Shown here piece by piece: positions 37,532 through 49,420 of a stretch of DNA of 57,561 nucleotides. The position numbers and the translations under genes were made by a program. Numbering within the stretch: the stretch's first letter is position 1; each line of letters opens with the position of its first letter. Origin of the DNA: Derxia lacustris (GTDB lineage Bacteria > Pseudomonadota > Gammaproteobacteria > Burkholderiales > Burkholderiaceae_E); contig NZ_MUHU01000024.1 in the NCBI RefSeq assembly GCF_002105195.1, positions 1-57,561 on the forward strand. Direction: 5' to 3'. The notes beneath the pieces were generated by a model, which did not search any database, had not been told where the DNA came from, and saw only the letters and a program-made list of their open reading frames with translations.

Positions 37532-38845
37532 ATGTCAAAAATCGAAAAGCTCGGCGCGGTCAAGGGGATGAACGACATCCTCCCGAAGGATGCGCCGCTG
37601 TGGGACTACTTCGAGGACACGGTGCGCGGCCTGATGCGCGCCTACGGCTACCGCCAGCTGCGCACGCCCATCGTCGAGTACACGCCGCTGTTCAAGCGTG
37701 GCGTCGGTGAGCACACCGACATCGTCGAGAAGGAGATGTACAGCTTCACCGACTCGCTCAACGGCGAACCGCTGTCGCTGCGCCCCGAAGGCACGGCTTC
37801 GGCCTGCCGCGCCGCCATCGAGCACAACCTGACGTATGACGGCGGCAAGCGGCTCTGGTACACCGGCCCGATGTTCCGCCACGAGCGGCCGCAGCGCGGG
37901 CGCTACCGCCAGTTCCACCAAGTGGGCGCCGAGGCGCTCGGCTTTGGCGGCCCCGACGTGGACGCCGAACTCATCTACATGTGCGCGCGGCTGTGGGAAG
38001 AGCTCGACATCCGCGACGTGCAATTGCAGATCAATTCGCTCGGCAATGCCGAGGAGCGCGCGCGGCACCGCGCCGATCTCATCGCCTACCTTGAGGCGCA
38101 TGCCGAGGTGCTGGACGAGGAAAGCAAGCGCCGCCTGCACAGCAATCCGCTGCGCGTGCTCGACTCCAAGAACCCGGCGGTGCAGGAAGTGGCCAATGCC
38201 GCGCCCAAGCTGCTCGACTACCTTGGCGCCGAATCCAGGCTGCATTTCGACCAGCTCAAGCGGCTGCTCAAGATGCGCGGCATCCAGTTCGAGGTGAATC
38301 CCAAGCTGGTGCGCGGGCTCGACTACTACAACCTCACCGTGTTCGAGTGGGTGACCACGCGGCTTGGCGCCCAGGGCACGATCTGCGGCGGCGGCCGCTA
38401 TGACGGCCTGATCGAGCTGCTCGGCGGCAAGCCGACGCCGGCCTGCGGCTTCGCGATGGGCGTCGAGCGCATCCTCGAATTGCTGCGCGACGGCAATGTC
38501 GAGGCGAAGGAAGGCGTCGACGTCTATGTGGTGCATTCGGGCGAGGGCGCCCAGCAGCTCGGCGTGCAGGTGGCCGAACTGCTGCGCGACCAGGGCATCG
38601 AGGTGCTGGTGCATGCCGGCGAAGGCAGCTTCAAGTCGCAGATGAAGAAGGCCGATGCTGCCGGCGCGGCCTTCGCCGTCATCCTCGGCGAGGACGAGGT
38701 GGCCAAGAACGAGGTCACGCTCAAGCACATGCGCGACGAGACCGGCGAGGGCGCCGGCAGCCAGGAGCGCATGCCGGTATCGCACCTGCCGCTGCGCATG
38801 CTGGAGGTGTTCGGCTTCGGCAACGCGGGCGACCGCGACGACTGA
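37532..38845 (+). CDS. hisS: Histidyl-tRNA synthetase
   Basis: 437 residues. Class II synthetase: motif 1 near the N-terminus ([10 protein letters not shown]), motif 2 [15 protein letters not shown], histidine-specific [15 protein letters not shown] and motif 3 GGRYDGL, then the anticodon domain (about 340-430). ATG at 37532 gives the usual [15 protein letters not shown]; the frame is open to 37484 with a weaker start, and another ATG lies at 37526. hisZ, a paralogue without synthetase activity, lies 8 kb downstream. Confidence 0.97.
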   Translation: MSKIEKLGAVKGMNDILPKDAPLWDYFEDTVRGLMRAYGYRQLRTPIVEYTPLFKRGVGEHTDIVEKEMYSFTDSLNGEPLSLRPEGTASACRAAIEHNLTYDGGKRLWYTGPMFRHERPQRGRYRQFHQVGAEALGFGGPDVDAELIYMCARLWEELDIRDVQLQINSLGNAEERARHRADLIAYLEAHAEVLDEESKRRLHSNPLRVLDSKNPAVQEVANAAPKLLDYLGAESRLHFDQLKRLLKMRGIQFEVNPKLVRGLDYYNLTVFEWVTTRLGAQGTICGGGRYDGLIELLGGKPTPACGFAMGVERILELLRDGNVEAKEGVDVYVVHSGEGAQQLGVQVAELLRDQGIEVLVHAGEGSFKSQMKKADAAGAAFAVILGEDEVAKNEVTLKHMRDETGEGAGSQERMPVSHLPLRMLEVFGFGNAGDRDD

Positions 38846-38912
38846 GCGCAGACTCGCGCTCCGCGCGGCGGGCCCGGCGCCCGCCTTCTTCCAATCCATC
38901 CCACGAATTCGA

Positions 38913-39554
38913 ATGGCATACGACCACCAAGAACAGGAACAGCTCGACGCGCTGAAGGCCTGGTTTCAAACCTGGGGCAAGTCGATTGCCGCAGGCATCC
39001 TGCTGGCGGCGGTCGCCTTCGGCGGCTGGATCGGCTGGCAGCGCTGGCAGCATCAGCAGGCGCTCGCCGCTTCGCTGGTCTATGACGAGCTGCTGCAAGC
39101 CAGCGAAGCCGGCAAGCTCGACGACGTCAAGCGCCTGTCGGGCAGCCTGACGGCCGACTTCAAGCGCTCGCCCTATGCCTCGATGGGCGCGCTGGTGGCC
39201 GGCAAGGCCGAAGCCACGGCCAAGGATTTCAAGGCCGCGCAGGCGCATTACGAATGGGTCGTGGCCAATGCCAAGGTCGAGGAATTCGCGGCGATGGCGC
39301 GCTTGCGGCTCGCGGCCGTGCTGACCGATCAGCAGGACTACGACGGCGCGCTCAAGGCCATCGCGAGCGGAATTCCGGCGTCGTTCGAGGCGCTGGCGGC
39401 CGACCGGCGCGGCGACATCTATCAGGCCCAGGGCAACAAGGCCGAGGCGCGCAAGGCCTATGTCGAGGCGCTCGAAAAGCTCGCGCTCAAGCGCGAGAAC
39501 CAGGGCCTGCGCCAGATCATCGAAATCAAGCGCGACGCGCTCGGGGAGGCTTGA
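38913..39554 (+). CDS. yfgM: YfgM-family membrane-anchored TPR protein
   Basis: 213 residues. A short cytoplasmic N-terminus (YDHQEQEQLDALKAWF), one transmembrane segment (about 22-42; SIAAGILLAAVAFGGWIGW) and a periplasmic TPR-like domain. Escherichia coli YfgM associates with SecYEG and PpiD and affects periplasmic chaperoning. hisS-yfgM-bamB-der order is conserved. One base separates its stop from the bamB start. ATG at 38913 is the family start; the frame extends back into hisS but without homology. Confidence 0.92.
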   Translation: MAYDHQEQEQLDALKAWFQTWGKSIAAGILLAAVAFGGWIGWQRWQHQQALAASLVYDELLQASEAGKLDDVKRLSGSLTADFKRSPYASMGALVAGKAEATAKDFKAAQAHYEWVVANAKVEEFAAMARLRLAAVLTDQQDYDGALKAIASGIPASFEALAADRRGDIYQAQGNKAEARKAYVEALEKLALKRENQGLRQIIEIKRDALGEA

Positions 39555-39555
39555 G

Positions 39556-40692
39556 ATGACGCGCTTCTCCCGTCTTTGCGCAATCGCCCTCGTTGCCGGT
39601 CTGGCCGCCTGCGGCTCCACGCCGCAACGCGTGCCGGCCGAGCTGACCGCGATTCAATCGAGCGTGCCGGCGCGCACGCTCTGGACCGACAAGCTCGGCT
39701 CGGACGGCAACTGGCCGCTGGTGCCGGCGGTGGTCGACGGCACGGTCGTGGCCGCGTCCACCGGCGGCCGGCTGGTGCGCATCGATGCGGTCGGCGGTCG
39801 TGAGCGCTGGCGCGTCGATGCGGGCTTCCGCATCTCGGCCGGCGTGGGCGTGGCCGACGGCACGGTGGTCGTCGGCGGCCCCGACGGGCAGGTCGCCGCT
39901 TTCGCGCTCGATACCGGCAAGCAGCGCTGGCGCGCGACGGTGCCGGCCGAGCTGCTTGGCACGCCGGTGCTCGGCGGCGGCATCGCCGTCGTGCGCTCGT
40001 CCGATTCACGGCTTTACGGCCTCGACCTCGCCACCGGCGAGCGCAAGTGGGTGCTGATCCGCCCGGTGCCGGCGCTGACGCTGCGCGTGCCGTCGGGCAT
40101 CACGCTGGCCGGCGACACGCTGCTCGCCGCCTTCCCGGGTGGCCGGCTGCTCGGCGTCAAGATCGCCAGCGGCCAGGTGGTGTTCGACGTGGCCATCGCG
40201 CAGGCCAAGGGCACGACCGAGCTGGAGCGCGTGGTCGACGTGGTCGGCGCGCCGGTGGTCGAGGGCAGTGAAGTCTGCGGCGCCACCTATCAGGGCCGCA
40301 TCGGCTGCCTCAACGGCGCCAACGGCCAGACCATCTGGGCGCGCGATTTCTCGGCCGGTGCCGGCCCGGCCGCCGATGTGCGCCGCGTGTACGGCGTGAG
40401 CGAGCAGTCGGTCGTGCAAGCCTTTGCGCGCGACAACGGCACGCTGCTGTGGACCAACGACAAGCTCAAGTTCCGCGACCTTGCGGCACCGCTGTCCTGG
40501 GGCCGCAGCCTGGTGGCCGGCGACTATCGCGGCTATCTGCATTTCTTCGACCGCGAGCAGGGCACGCTCATCGGCCGCCTTTCCACCGACGGCAGCGCGA
40601 TCCGCAGCGCGCCCGTGTCGCTCGAACCGGCCGCGCGCGGCTTCGTCGTGCAGACCGCCGACGGCGCCGTGGTGGCCGTCGCGACCGAATGA
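39556..40692 (+). CDS. bamB: Outer membrane assembly factor BamB
   Basis: 378 residues. Lipoprotein signal with lipobox LAAC (Cys near 19), then an eight-bladed beta-propeller built from PQQ-like repeats (many GG-x-W motifs such as ERWRVDAG, GANGQTIWARDF). BamB helps BamA insert outer-membrane beta-barrels. Normal length for the family. One base after yfgM and ten bases before der, so all are likely co-transcribed. Confidence 0.95.
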   Translation: MTRFSRLCAIALVAGLAACGSTPQRVPAELTAIQSSVPARTLWTDKLGSDGNWPLVPAVVDGTVVAASTGGRLVRIDAVGGRERWRVDAGFRISAGVGVADGTVVVGGPDGQVAAFALDTGKQRWRATVPAELLGTPVLGGGIAVVRSSDSRLYGLDLATGERKWVLIRPVPALTLRVPSGITLAGDTLLAAFPGGRLLGVKIASGQVVFDVAIAQAKGTTELERVVDVVGAPVVEGSEVCGATYQGRIGCLNGANGQTIWARDFSAGAGPAADVRRVYGVSEQSVVQAFARDNGTLLWTNDKLKFRDLAAPLSWGRSLVAGDYRGYLHFFDREQGTLIGRLSTDGSAIRSAPVSLEPAARGFVVQTADGAVVAVATE

Positions 40693-40702
40693 ACCGAGCT
40701 GA

Positions 40703-42052
40703 ATGAAACCTGTAATCGCCATCGTCGGCCGACCCAATGTCGGCAAGTCAACGCTGTTCAACCGGCTCACGCGCAGCCGCGACGCCCTCGTCGCCGATCT
40801 GCCGGGCCTCACCCGCGACCGCCATTACGGTGAAGGTCGCACCGGTGAGCGGCCCTATCTCGTCATCGACACCGGCGGCTTCGAGCCGGTCGCCAAGGAC
40901 GGCATCCTCCACGCCATGGCCCAGCAGACGCTGCAAGCCATCGCCGAGGCCGATGCGGTCGTGTTCGTCGTCGACGGCCGCGCCGGCCTCGCGCCGCAGG
41001 ACCAGCTGATCGCCGAGCGGCTGCGCAAGAGCGGCGTGCGCTGCACCGTCGCGGTCAACAAGGCCGAAGGCATGACCGGCGACAACCGCTCGGCCATGCT
41101 GTCGGCCGATTTCCATCAGCTCGGCCTCGGCGACCCCTGCGTGATCTCGTCGGCGCATGGCGATGGCGTGAACGAGCTGATCGAGCTGGTGCTCGAAGCC
41201 TTCCCCGAAGACGAGGAAGTCGACGAGTCCGAGCGGCCGCGTCGCACCAAGATCGCCATCGTCGGCCGGCCCAACGTCGGCAAGAGCACGCTCATCAACA
41301 CGCTGGTCGGCGAGGAGCGCGTGATCGCCTTCGACATGCCGGGCACCACGCGCGACGCGATCGAGGTTGAGTTCGACCATGCCGACCGGCCCTACACGCT
41401 GATCGACACCGCCGGCCTGCGCCGGCGCGGCAAGGTGTTCGAGGCGGTCGAGAAGTTCTCGGTCGTCAAGACGCTGCAAGCCATCGCCGACACCAACGTG
41501 GTCGTGCTCATGCTCGACGCGCAGCAGGAAATCTCGGACCAGGATGCGCACATCGCCGGCTTCGTCATCGAGCAGGGCCGGGCGGTGGTGCTGGCGGTCA
41601 ACAAGTGGGACGGCCTCGACGAAGACAAGCGCGAGTGGGTCAAGCGCGAGCTGGCCCGCAAGATGCAGTTCATGGGCTTCGCCAAGCTGCATTTCATCTC
41701 GGCGCTGCACAACCGCGGCGTCGGCGCACTGATGAAGTCGGTCGCCGGCGCCTGCGATGCGGCGTTCCGCAAGCTGTCGACGCCCAAGCTCACGCGCGCC
41801 TTGCAGGATGCGGTCGCGCATCAGGCGCCGCCGCGGCACGGGCTGTCGCGGCCCAAGCCGCGCTATGCGCACCAGGGCGGCATGAATCCGCCCATCGTGG
41901 TGGTGCACGGCACCGGGCTCGGCAACATTCCGGCGCACTACACGCGTTACCTCGAAGGGCGCTTCCGCAAGCAGTTTTCGCTCGAGGGAACGCCGCTGCG
42001 CATCGAGTACCGCAGCACCGCCAACCCCTTCGATTCGCGCGAGCGCGACTGA
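40703..42052 (+). CDS. der: Ribosome biogenesis GTPase Der (EngA)
   Basis: 449 residues. Two tandem GTPase domains, each with GRPNVGKST (near residues 8 and 188), DLPGLTRD and DMPGTTRD switch regions, and NKAE/NKWD base-specific motifs, followed by a KH-like domain (about 355-440; [14 protein letters not shown]). Essential for 50S assembly. It closes the hisS-yfgM-bamB-der group; the 148 bases after it hold the hfq promoter region. Confidence 0.98.
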   Translation: MKPVIAIVGRPNVGKSTLFNRLTRSRDALVADLPGLTRDRHYGEGRTGERPYLVIDTGGFEPVAKDGILHAMAQQTLQAIAEADAVVFVVDGRAGLAPQDQLIAERLRKSGVRCTVAVNKAEGMTGDNRSAMLSADFHQLGLGDPCVISSAHGDGVNELIELVLEAFPEDEEVDESERPRRTKIAIVGRPNVGKSTLINTLVGEERVIAFDMPGTTRDAIEVEFDHADRPYTLIDTAGLRRRGKVFEAVEKFSVVKTLQAIADTNVVVLMLDAQQEISDQDAHIAGFVIEQGRAVVLAVNKWDGLDEDKREWVKRELARKMQFMGFAKLHFISALHNRGVGALMKSVAGACDAAFRKLSTPKLTRALQDAVAHQAPPRHGLSRPKPRYAHQGGMNPPIVVVHGTGLGNIPAHYTRYLEGRFRKQFSLEGTPLRIEYRSTANPFDSRERD

Positions 42053-42109
42053 GCATCAGGGGCTTCCCGCCATCGTGACGACTTGTCACTGAATGCCCGG
42101 GAGCCCAAG

Positions 42110-42139
42110 TTGCCCCGAAGCTTTCGCTTGGGGTAAGGT
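42110..42139 (+). promoter_or_regulatory. Possible hfq promoter with overlapping hairpin
   Basis: TTGCCC (42110), 18 bases, TAAGGT (42134): weak sigma-70 boxes. The spacer contains a hairpin CCCC(G)AAGC/GCTTGGGG. A second hairpin CGCCCT/AGGGCG lies at 42148-42165, 35 bases before the hfq start, and could affect hfq translation. Confidence 0.3.
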
Positions 42140-42200
42140 GCGCCGGGCGCCCTGACGCGAGGGCGAACATCACAACAACATTTCCTCGATCGGAGCTCAC

Positions 42201-42437
42201 ATGAGCAACAAGGGCCAGCTGCTACAAGATCCTTTCCTCAACACCCTGCGCAAGGAGCACGTTCCGGTCGCCATCTACCTGGTGAACGGCATCAAGCTCC
42301 AGGGTCAGATCGAGTCCTTCGACCAGTACGTCGTGCTGCTCCGCAACACGGTGACCCAGATGGTCTACAAGCACGCAATCTCCACGGTCGTTCCCGCCCG
42401 CGCGGTGCACTTCCAGGTCGAGCCGCAAGCCGAGTGA
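42201..42437 (+). CDS. hfq: RNA chaperone Hfq
   Basis: 78 residues. Sm1 motif [25 protein letters not shown] (seen as NGIKLQGQI and FDQYVVLL) and Sm2 [12 protein letters not shown]. Forms hexamers that pair small RNAs with mRNAs. Start [14 protein letters not shown] is typical of betaproteobacteria. Its stop overlaps the hflX GTG start (GTGA). Short C-terminal tail compared with Escherichia coli. Confidence 0.99.
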   Translation: MSNKGQLLQDPFLNTLRKEHVPVAIYLVNGIKLQGQIESFDQYVVLLRNTVTQMVYKHAISTVVPARAVHFQVEPQAE

Positions 42438-43684
42438 CGGCACACGCGTTGTCACGCATCACTCCCGCAGAAGGTCTCGCCGGCGGCATCGGCGAGTTTG
42501 GGGTCCGCAGCGCGCGCTCCGGCAAGTCGACGCAGGATGACCGGGCCCGCGCCCTGATCGTCGGCGTCGATTTCGGCGACAGCGACTTCGCCGACTCCTT
42601 CGATGAACTCGAACTGCTGGCCGGTTCGGCTGGTGCTCAGGTGGTCGGCCGCGTCAGCGGCAAGCGTTCCACGCCCGACCCCAAGCATTTCGTGGGTTCG
42701 GGCAAGGCTGACGAGATCCGTCTCGCGGCCAGCGCCGACGACTGCGATCTGGTCATGTTCAACCATGCGCTTTCGCCGGCGCAGCAGCGCAACCTGGAAC
42801 AGGTGATCGGCCTGCGCGTCATCGACCGCACCAGCCTCATCCTCGACATCTTTGCCCAGCGCGCCCAGTCGCACGAAGGCAAGATCCAGGTCGAGCTGGC
42901 CCAGCTCCAGCATCTGGCCACGCGTCTCGTGCGCGGCTGGACTCACCTGGAACGGCAAAAGGGCGGCATCGGCTTGCGCGGCCCGGGCGAAACCCAGCTA
43001 GAAACCGACCGCCGACTCATCGGCGAGCGCGTCAAGCAGCTGCGCATCAAGCTCGGCAAGCTCCAGGCCCAGCGCGACACGCAACGCCGTGCGCGTGAAC
43101 GTCGCGGCACCTTTAGTGTCTCGCTCATCGGTTACACCAATGCCGGCAAGTCGACGCTGTTCAACACGCTGACGCGCGCCAAGGCCTACGCCGCCGACCA
43201 GCTGTTTGCCACGCTCGACACGACCACGCGCCGCATCTGGATCGATGGCGTGGGGCAGGTGGTGTTGTCCGACACGGTCGGCTTCATCCGCGAGCTGCCG
43301 CACCAGCTGGTCGAAGCCTTCAAGGCCACGCTCGAAGAAACCGTGCATGCCGATCTGCTGCTGCATGTGGTCGATGCGTCGAGTCCGTCGCGCCATGCGC
43401 AGATCGCGGCGGTGAACGCGGTGCTCGGCGAGATCGGCGCGGCCGACATCCCGCAGATGATCGTGTTCAACAAGGCCGATGCGGCCGGGCTTGATCCCGA
43501 AGCCTCGCGCAACGAGGCCGGCAGCGTTGATCGCATCGTGCTCAGCGCGCGCACCGGTGCCGGCATCGATCTGCTGCGCGCCGCCATCGCCGAGCGCGCG
43601 AATGCCAGCCGTCCCTCCGGGCTCGTCGATCCGGCCCTGCCCGACGATGCCGATTCCTCACCTCTTCCCGACGACTCACTATGA
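42434..43684 (+). CDS. hflX: GTPase HflX
   Basis: 416 residues. N-terminal nucleotide-binding domain with [10 protein letters not shown], a Gly-rich [14 protein letters not shown] segment, then the G domain from about 225 ([12 protein letters not shown] near 233, [15 protein letters not shown]). HflX binds and splits stalled 70S/50S ribosomes under heat stress. GTG start at 42434 overlaps the hfq stop; its own stop overlaps hflK. The three-gene hfq-hflX-hflK chain is thus translationally linked. Confidence 0.97.
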   Translation: MTAHALSRITPAEGLAGGIGEFGVRSARSGKSTQDDRARALIVGVDFGDSDFADSFDELELLAGSAGAQVVGRVSGKRSTPDPKHFVGSGKADEIRLAASADDCDLVMFNHALSPAQQRNLEQVIGLRVIDRTSLILDIFAQRAQSHEGKIQVELAQLQHLATRLVRGWTHLERQKGGIGLRGPGETQLETDRRLIGERVKQLRIKLGKLQAQRDTQRRARERRGTFSVSLIGYTNAGKSTLFNTLTRAKAYAADQLFATLDTTTRRIWIDGVGQVVLSDTVGFIRELPHQLVEAFKATLEETVHADLLLHVVDASSPSRHAQIAAVNAVLGEIGAADIPQMIVFNKADAAGLDPEASRNEAGSVDRIVLSARTGAGIDLLRAAIAERANASRPSGLVDPALPDDADSSPLPDDSL

Positions 43685-44910
43685 CCGGCGCTTCGCGCAA
43701 GCCCTCGCTGGCCCTCCAGGACAACTCCGATCCGGGCGGCCGCCGCCCCGATGACGGTCCGCCCGACCTGGAAGAGCTCTGGCGCAATGTCAATCGCCGC
43801 ATCTCGGCGCTGTTCGGCAAGCCGGGCGCGGAACCGCCGTCGGCGCAGCCGGGCCCGTCGGGTGTCGGCGGCAATGTCGGCATCGGGCTGGCGGTGGGCG
43901 CTGCGGCGCTGATCTGGCTGGCGAGCGGTTTCTACATCGTTCCCGAAGGTCAGCAGTCGGTCACGACCACCTTCGGCGAGTACTCGTCGACGTCGAGCCG
44001 GGCCGGTCTGCAATGGCGGCTGCCGTATCCGATCCAGGCGCATGAGCTGGTGAACGTGGCCGAGCTGCGCACGGTCGAGGTCGGCTATCGCGGCGGCGCG
44101 CGCACCAAGATCCTGCCCGAGGCACTGATGCTGACCGATGACGAGAACATCATCGACATCCAGTTCGCCGTTCAGTACCGCATCCGCGAGGATGGCGCGG
44201 CCGACTTCGTGTTCCAGAACCGCGGCCCCGAAGACGCGGTGAAGCAGGCCGCCGAAACCTCGATGCGCGCCGTGGTCGGCCGCCAGAAGATGGACTCGGT
44301 GCTGTACGAGGGCCGTGCCGACGTGGCCGAGGAAGTGCGCTCGGTGATGCAGGGCATCCTCGACCGCTACAAGACCGGCATCCTTGTGCAGAGCGTGGCG
44401 ATCCAGCAGGCCCAGCCGCCCGAACAGGTGCAGTCGGCCTTCGACGACGCAGTGAAGGCGGGCCAGGACCGCGAGCGCCAGATCAATGAAGGTCAGGCCT
44501 ATGCCAACGACGTGATCCCGAAGGCGCGCGGTGCGGCGTCGCGGCTCACGCAGGAGGCCGAGGGCTATCGCCAGCGCGTCGTCGAGACGGCCACCGGCGA
44601 TGCGGCGCGCTTCAAGTCCATCCTGGCCGAGTACAACCGCGCGCCCACCGTCATGCGCGACCGCATGTACATCGACGCGATGCAGCAGATCTACCAGAAC
44701 ACCTCCAAGCTGCTGGTCGACACGCGTGGCAGCAGCCCGCTGCTCTACCTGCCGCTCGAGCAGCTGATGCGCCAGACCCAGTCCGATCCGGCGCGTGCCG
44801 CAGCCTCGGGCAGCTCGCCTGCCGGTGCGTCAGCGCCGCAGCACGACTCCACCTCGGGCGATTCGCGTTCGCGCGATCTCCTGCGCGCGCGCGAGCGCGA
44901 CTCACGCTGA
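43681..44910 (+). CDS. hflK: FtsH protease modulator HflK
   Basis: 409 residues. A Pro/Gly-rich cytoplasmic N-terminus (about 1-60), one transmembrane segment (about 65-85), an SPFH/band-7 domain (about 85-270; VPEGQQSVTTTFGEY) and a helical C-terminus with EGYRQRVVE, ending in a low-complexity Ser/Arg tail. With HflC it forms a large membrane ring around FtsH. ATG overlaps the hflX stop (ATGA). Confidence 0.97.
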   Translation: MTGASRKPSLALQDNSDPGGRRPDDGPPDLEELWRNVNRRISALFGKPGAEPPSAQPGPSGVGGNVGIGLAVGAAALIWLASGFYIVPEGQQSVTTTFGEYSSTSSRAGLQWRLPYPIQAHELVNVAELRTVEVGYRGGARTKILPEALMLTDDENIIDIQFAVQYRIREDGAADFVFQNRGPEDAVKQAAETSMRAVVGRQKMDSVLYEGRADVAEEVRSVMQGILDRYKTGILVQSVAIQQAQPPEQVQSAFDDAVKAGQDRERQINEGQAYANDVIPKARGAASRLTQEAEGYRQRVVETATGDAARFKSILAEYNRAPTVMRDRMYIDAMQQIYQNTSKLLVDTRGSSPLLYLPLEQLMRQTQSDPARAAASGSSPAGASAPQHDSTSGDSRSRDLLRARERDSR

Positions 44911-44929
44911 CCGGCCCACACGCGTCCCC

Positions 44930-45823
44930 ATGGCAATGAACAAGCGTTTCCTCTCGATTGCAGTGCTGATCGCCGGCCTGCTGCTGTTTGGCAGCAGCGT
45001 CTTCGTCGTCGACCAGCGCCAGTACGCGATCGTCTTCACGCTCGGCGAATTCAAGCGCGACATCCGCGAGCCGGGCCTGTACTTCAAGCTGCCGCCGCCG
45101 TTCCAGAACGTGGCCTACTTCGACCGCCGCATCCTCACCATCGACACGCCTGACGCCGACCGCGTGCAGACGTCCGAGAAGAAGAATCTGCTCGTCGACA
45201 CCTACGTGAAGTGGCGCATCGCCGATCCGCGGCTGTTCTTCGTGAGCTTCCAGGGCAGCGAGCGCGGCGCGCAGGACCGCATGAGCATCATCGTGCGCGA
45301 GGCGCTGCAAAACGCCGTCACGCGCCGCACCGTCAACGATGTGAGCTCGTCGCAGCGCGACGCGATCATGGCGGAGGTGACGCAGGCGGTCGCCGAGCGG
45401 GTGCGCGGCCTGGGCGTCGAGATCATCGACGTGCGCCTCAAGCGCGTCGACTTCGTGCCCGAGATTTCCGAATCGGTGTTCCGCCGCATGGAGGCCGAGC
45501 GCAAGCGCGTGGCCAACGAGCAGCGCTCCATCGGCTCGGCCGAGGGCGAGAAGATCCGCGCCGATGCCGATCGCCAGCGCGAAATCATCCTGGCGCAGGC
45601 CTACAGCGAAGCGCAGACGGTGAAGGGCGAGGGCGATGCCAAGGCCGGCGCCATCTACGCCGAAGCCTTTGGCCAGAATCCGGAATTCGCGGCCTTCTAT
45701 CGCAGCCTCGAAGCCTACAAATCCAGTTTTGGCAAGGGCGGCAATGTGATGGTCGTCGATCCTTCGTCGGATTTTTTCCGCTATTTCAGGCAGTCCGGGA
45801 GCTCGTCCGCACCGCGTCGCTGA
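44930..45823 (+). CDS. hflC: FtsH protease modulator HflC
   Basis: 297 residues. N-terminal transmembrane segment (about 7-27; FLSIAVLIAGLLLFGSSVF), SPFH/band-7 domain (VVDQRQYAIVFTLGEFKRD), helical region with EAERKRVANEQRS and a C-terminal region typical of HflC (NPEFAAFYRSLEAYK). Partner of HflK. ATG 44930 chosen because it gives the family start MAMNKRFL. 19 bases after hflK. Confidence 0.97.
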   Translation: MAMNKRFLSIAVLIAGLLLFGSSVFVVDQRQYAIVFTLGEFKRDIREPGLYFKLPPPFQNVAYFDRRILTIDTPDADRVQTSEKKNLLVDTYVKWRIADPRLFFVSFQGSERGAQDRMSIIVREALQNAVTRRTVNDVSSSQRDAIMAEVTQAVAERVRGLGVEIIDVRLKRVDFVPEISESVFRRMEAERKRVANEQRSIGSAEGEKIRADADRQREIILAQAYSEAQTVKGEGDAKAGAIYAEAFGQNPEFAAFYRSLEAYKSSFGKGGNVMVVDPSSDFFRYFRQSGSSSAPRR

Positions 45824-45842
45824 GGCGGGTGCGGCCTGGGGC

Positions 45843-45848
45843 TACAAT
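45843..45848 (+). promoter_or_regulatory. -10 box of a probable hisZ promoter
   Basis: TACAAT, 40 bases before the hisZ start in the 64-base hflC-hisZ gap, preceded by GC. No convincing -35 box at 16-18 bases. Confidence 0.4.
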
Positions 45849-45887
45849 CGACGTTTTGCTTTTTCGCGCCGCGAGGCGCGCACGGCC

Positions 45888-48361
<2,474 letters not shown>

Positions 48362-48375
48362 CCGGAGCTTTCCGC

Positions 48376-48912
48376 ATGAACGATCTCTTCGTGACCTGGG
48401 AGCAGTACCACGACCTTGTCGAGGATCTCGCGGTGCTGGTGCACGAGTCGGCCTGGGAGTACGACCAGATCGTTTGCCTCGCGCGTGGCGGCACGCGGAT
48501 CGGCGACGTGTTCTCGCGGCTGTTCGACAAGCCTTACGCCATCCTCACGACCAGTTCCTATCGCGAGGATTCGGGCACCAAGCAGAGCACGCTGCTGATT
48601 GCGCCGCATTTCACGTCGGTCGTGCCCGAACTGGGCCGGCGTGTGCTGCTCATCGACGATCTGGCCGATTCGGGCAAGACGATCATCCAGGTCATCGACC
48701 ACTTGCGCGCCAAGTACCCGCAGATCGAGGAAGTGCGTACCGCCGTGCTCTGGCACAAGGCGCACTCGGTCTACAAGCCCGACTACGCGGTCAAGTTCCT
48801 CACCGACAACCCGTGGATTCATCAGCCCTTCGAGCTGTACGACCACATGCGCATCGACACCTTGCTGAGGCGTGCAGCCCAGCGGCGCAGCGAGGACGGC
48901 GCACAGTCTTGA
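48376..48912 (+). CDS. Purine-type phosphoribosyltransferase
   Basis: 178 residues of the type I PRTase fold. The PRPP-binding motif VLLIDDLADSGKT is near residue 92, an ARGG hood loop near residue 37. Probably salvages hypoxanthine, guanine or xanthine, as expected beside purA; the exact base is not decided by the sequence. Start ATG at 48376 preceded by GGAG. A 327-base gap follows before the antisense tRNA-Leu. Confidence 0.85.
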   Translation: MNDLFVTWEQYHDLVEDLAVLVHESAWEYDQIVCLARGGTRIGDVFSRLFDKPYAILTTSSYREDSGTKQSTLLIAPHFTSVVPELGRRVLLIDDLADSGKTIIQVIDHLRAKYPQIEEVRTAVLWHKAHSVYKPDYAVKFLTDNPWIHQPFELYDHMRIDTLLRRAAQRRSEDGAQS

Positions 48913-49239
48913 CCGCATGTCCCAGCCGATGTGCCAGCCTTGCGACAGTTGATCCAGGCGGATCGATGGCCGAGCGGTGGGATGGTCGGAGAGGGTTGGC
49001 GCTGAAGTGTTGCAATCCAGCGTCAACCCAAGATGAGCTCGAGGCGATCAAGAAAGTCGATGTAATCGGCTGCGCGGTCAAGAGCCGGCGCACAAACGAA
49101 AAAACTCCGACCAATCCAGTTCGATTGTCGAAGTCGTCTTTGAATTTCGGGGATTTATGCCAGCCGGATGCAGCGTTAAAGCTTGCTGCATCCGGCTTTG
49201 TGGCAACCGATGAACGCTGCAAAAGCGTCACCGAGAGTT
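48913..49239. other. Intergenic region between the phosphoribosyltransferase and tRNA-Leu
   Basis: 327 bases without a protein-coding gene. It is less GC-rich than its surroundings. Besides the perfect inverted repeat at 49162-49197 I see no promoter, no RNA gene and no mobile-element remnant. Confidence 0.6.
49162..49197. terminator. Perfect 13-bp inverted repeat, possible bidirectional terminator
   Basis: AGCCGGATGCAGC and GCTGCATCCGGCT around a 10-base loop. On the plus strand it is followed by only TTG, on the minus strand by no T-run. It lies 250 bases past the purA-phosphoribosyltransferase unit and 43 bases past the 3' end of tRNA-Leu, so it could end transcription from both sides. 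Confidence 0.5.
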
Positions 49240-49324
<85 letters not shown>

Positions 49325-49399
49325 AGGTGGATTTCCCGCAAATCACGTCGCTGTCGTTGCTGCTGACTGCTTGTTTCGTGAACTGCGAAAGACTGCGAC

Positions 49400-49405
49400 T
49401 ATAGA
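49400..49405 (+). promoter_or_regulatory. Possible -10 box for rnr
   Basis: TATAGA lies only 15 bases before the ATG at 49421, and no -35 box is well placed. If used, the leader would be about nine bases, which favours a later GTG start (49433 or 49442) for RNase R. Confidence 0.35.
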
Positions 49406-49420
49406 GTATTCAAACGAAAA

